A DNA stretch of 64,000 bases. Origin: Albula goreensis (taxonomy: Eukaryota; Chordata; Actinopteri; Albuliformes; Albulidae). Both the position numbers and the translations under genes were made by a program. Under the pieces are notes generated by a model that was not told where the DNA came from, did no database searches, and saw only the letters and a program-made list of their open reading frames with translations. The stretch lies in NCBI GenBank assembly GCA_022829145.1, contig CM040746.1, positions 36,992,712 through 37,056,711 on the forward strand, given 5' to 3'. Below, piece by piece: positions 63,326 through 64,000 of the stretch (positions are counted from its first letter, which is position 1; every line of letters starts with the position of its first letter).

Positions 63326-63620
63326 GCTTTCTGTAAAAAAATTTATTCATGCCCATTATTGTGAATATCTTTGTGAAACAAATCAACAAATCAAAAAAAA
63401 AAAAAAAACAACCTCCCCCACCTTAGTCACTGCTATATTGTTTTTGTATCACCAGATTTATTGCAAGCTTTCTGTACTTAAAAAAACACATCCATGCCCA
63501 TTATTATAAATTCATTTGTCTATGTTCATAAATGCATTCTTTGGGAAAAAAATAATAAATAAAAAATAAACATCTTCCTCCACCTTAGTGGCTGCAGGAG
63601 TGTTTTTGTATGCTGCCGTA
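63326..63620. repeat. Diverged tandem duplication, about 140-160 bp unit
   Basis: Two copies share, in the same order, GCTTTCTGTA (63326 and 63467), CATGCCCATTATT (about 63348 and 63493), an A-rich tract and CCACCTTAGT (about 63419 and 63581), then TGTTTTTGTAT. The spacing between matching words grows from 141 to 162 because the A-rich parts differ in length. Confidence 0.8.
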
Positions 63621-64000
63621 AATCTGCCATGGGAATTACCGCGCTTCCAAGATGGATGTTCCAGGATCTGCACGTGGTCCATGGGAGAAGGGGCTCCAAA
63701 GCTCCTGATAAATTTTGTGTTCACTTATAATGATCAAATGCTGACGGAAATGTTTTTCTACCGGCACTGGCCTTCAGATTTATTCAGATGCACGAAAACA
63801 AAAACACATGCTTGTGGAATAATGACTTCCCAGGATACATGTTAGAGCCGTGACAGTTTGATCCTAGCTCGAGGCTATCCTGTCATGCCTTACATGAGCG
63901 CATGTGAATGACACTCTAATGCATATTGCAGGTGAACGTGATTGACAGTACTTTATCCAAGCCTTCTTCTGCTATATACAGCATGTGTTTTTATGAAACA
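63621..64000. other. Unique noncoding DNA to the window edge
   Basis: No gene recognised. The plus frame 63588-63845 (85 codons) crosses from the duplication into this stretch and has no recognisable domain. Confidence 0.5.

Overview
The window is animal nuclear DNA, most likely from a ray-finned (teleost) fish. It is AT-rich and almost gene-free, with no compact gene arrangement, ribosomal RNA, CRISPR array or operon. Three things point to a fish: a miniature Tc1-like transposon whose ends match the familiar teleost Tc1 pattern, several tRNA-headed SINEs with the 'AAGCGACTTACA'-type tail common in fish genomes, and very dense long (CA)n/(TG)n arrays. The species cannot be named from what is visible.

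Layout. Positions 1-9352 hold unique DNA, a GATA/TTGA microsatellite, a 234-bp Tc1 MITE (5020-5253), a G/T-rich tandem array (6055-6715) and two unrelated minisatellites that abut (46-bp unit 8110-8923; 44-bp unit 8924-9352). Positions 9353-25177 are mostly unique, with a 437-bp TAC triplet tract (14173-14609), a LINE/SINE tail (16265-16335) and a decayed LINE reverse transcriptase fragment (19688-20012). Positions 25178-36387 carry a GC-rich tRNA-type SINE, a 37-bp minisatellite, a perfect 22-bp palindrome, remnants of DNA elements, a 48-bp minisatellite of about 1 kb (31925-32969) and a second SINE family. Positions 40236-46457 are the transposon-rich part: a SINE, two copies of one MITE family (40494-40690, 45980-46457), a LINE 3' tail, three (CA)n arrays and a frameshifted fragment of a non-LTR retrotransposon C-terminus (44765-45119). 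The only convincing host-type protein-coding frame (42265-42855, minus strand, 196 codons) also lies here. Positions 46458-64000 are mainly unique DNA with another MITE, three short minisatellites, an inverted pair of CA/TG arrays (55165-55954), a SINE (59833-60046) and a diverged tandem duplication (63326-63620).

Function. The genes do not form a pathway. The best reading is a gene-poor region, possibly a large intron or gene desert, with stretches that look like conserved regulatory DNA (for example 59340-59705 and 7600-7990) between repeats. I found no clear exon of a known host gene. The 196-codon frame is unrecognised, and its reading frame resumes beyond its stop codon, which suggests either a decaying gene or a longer ancestral product. 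No new multi-gene system is supported by the sequence.
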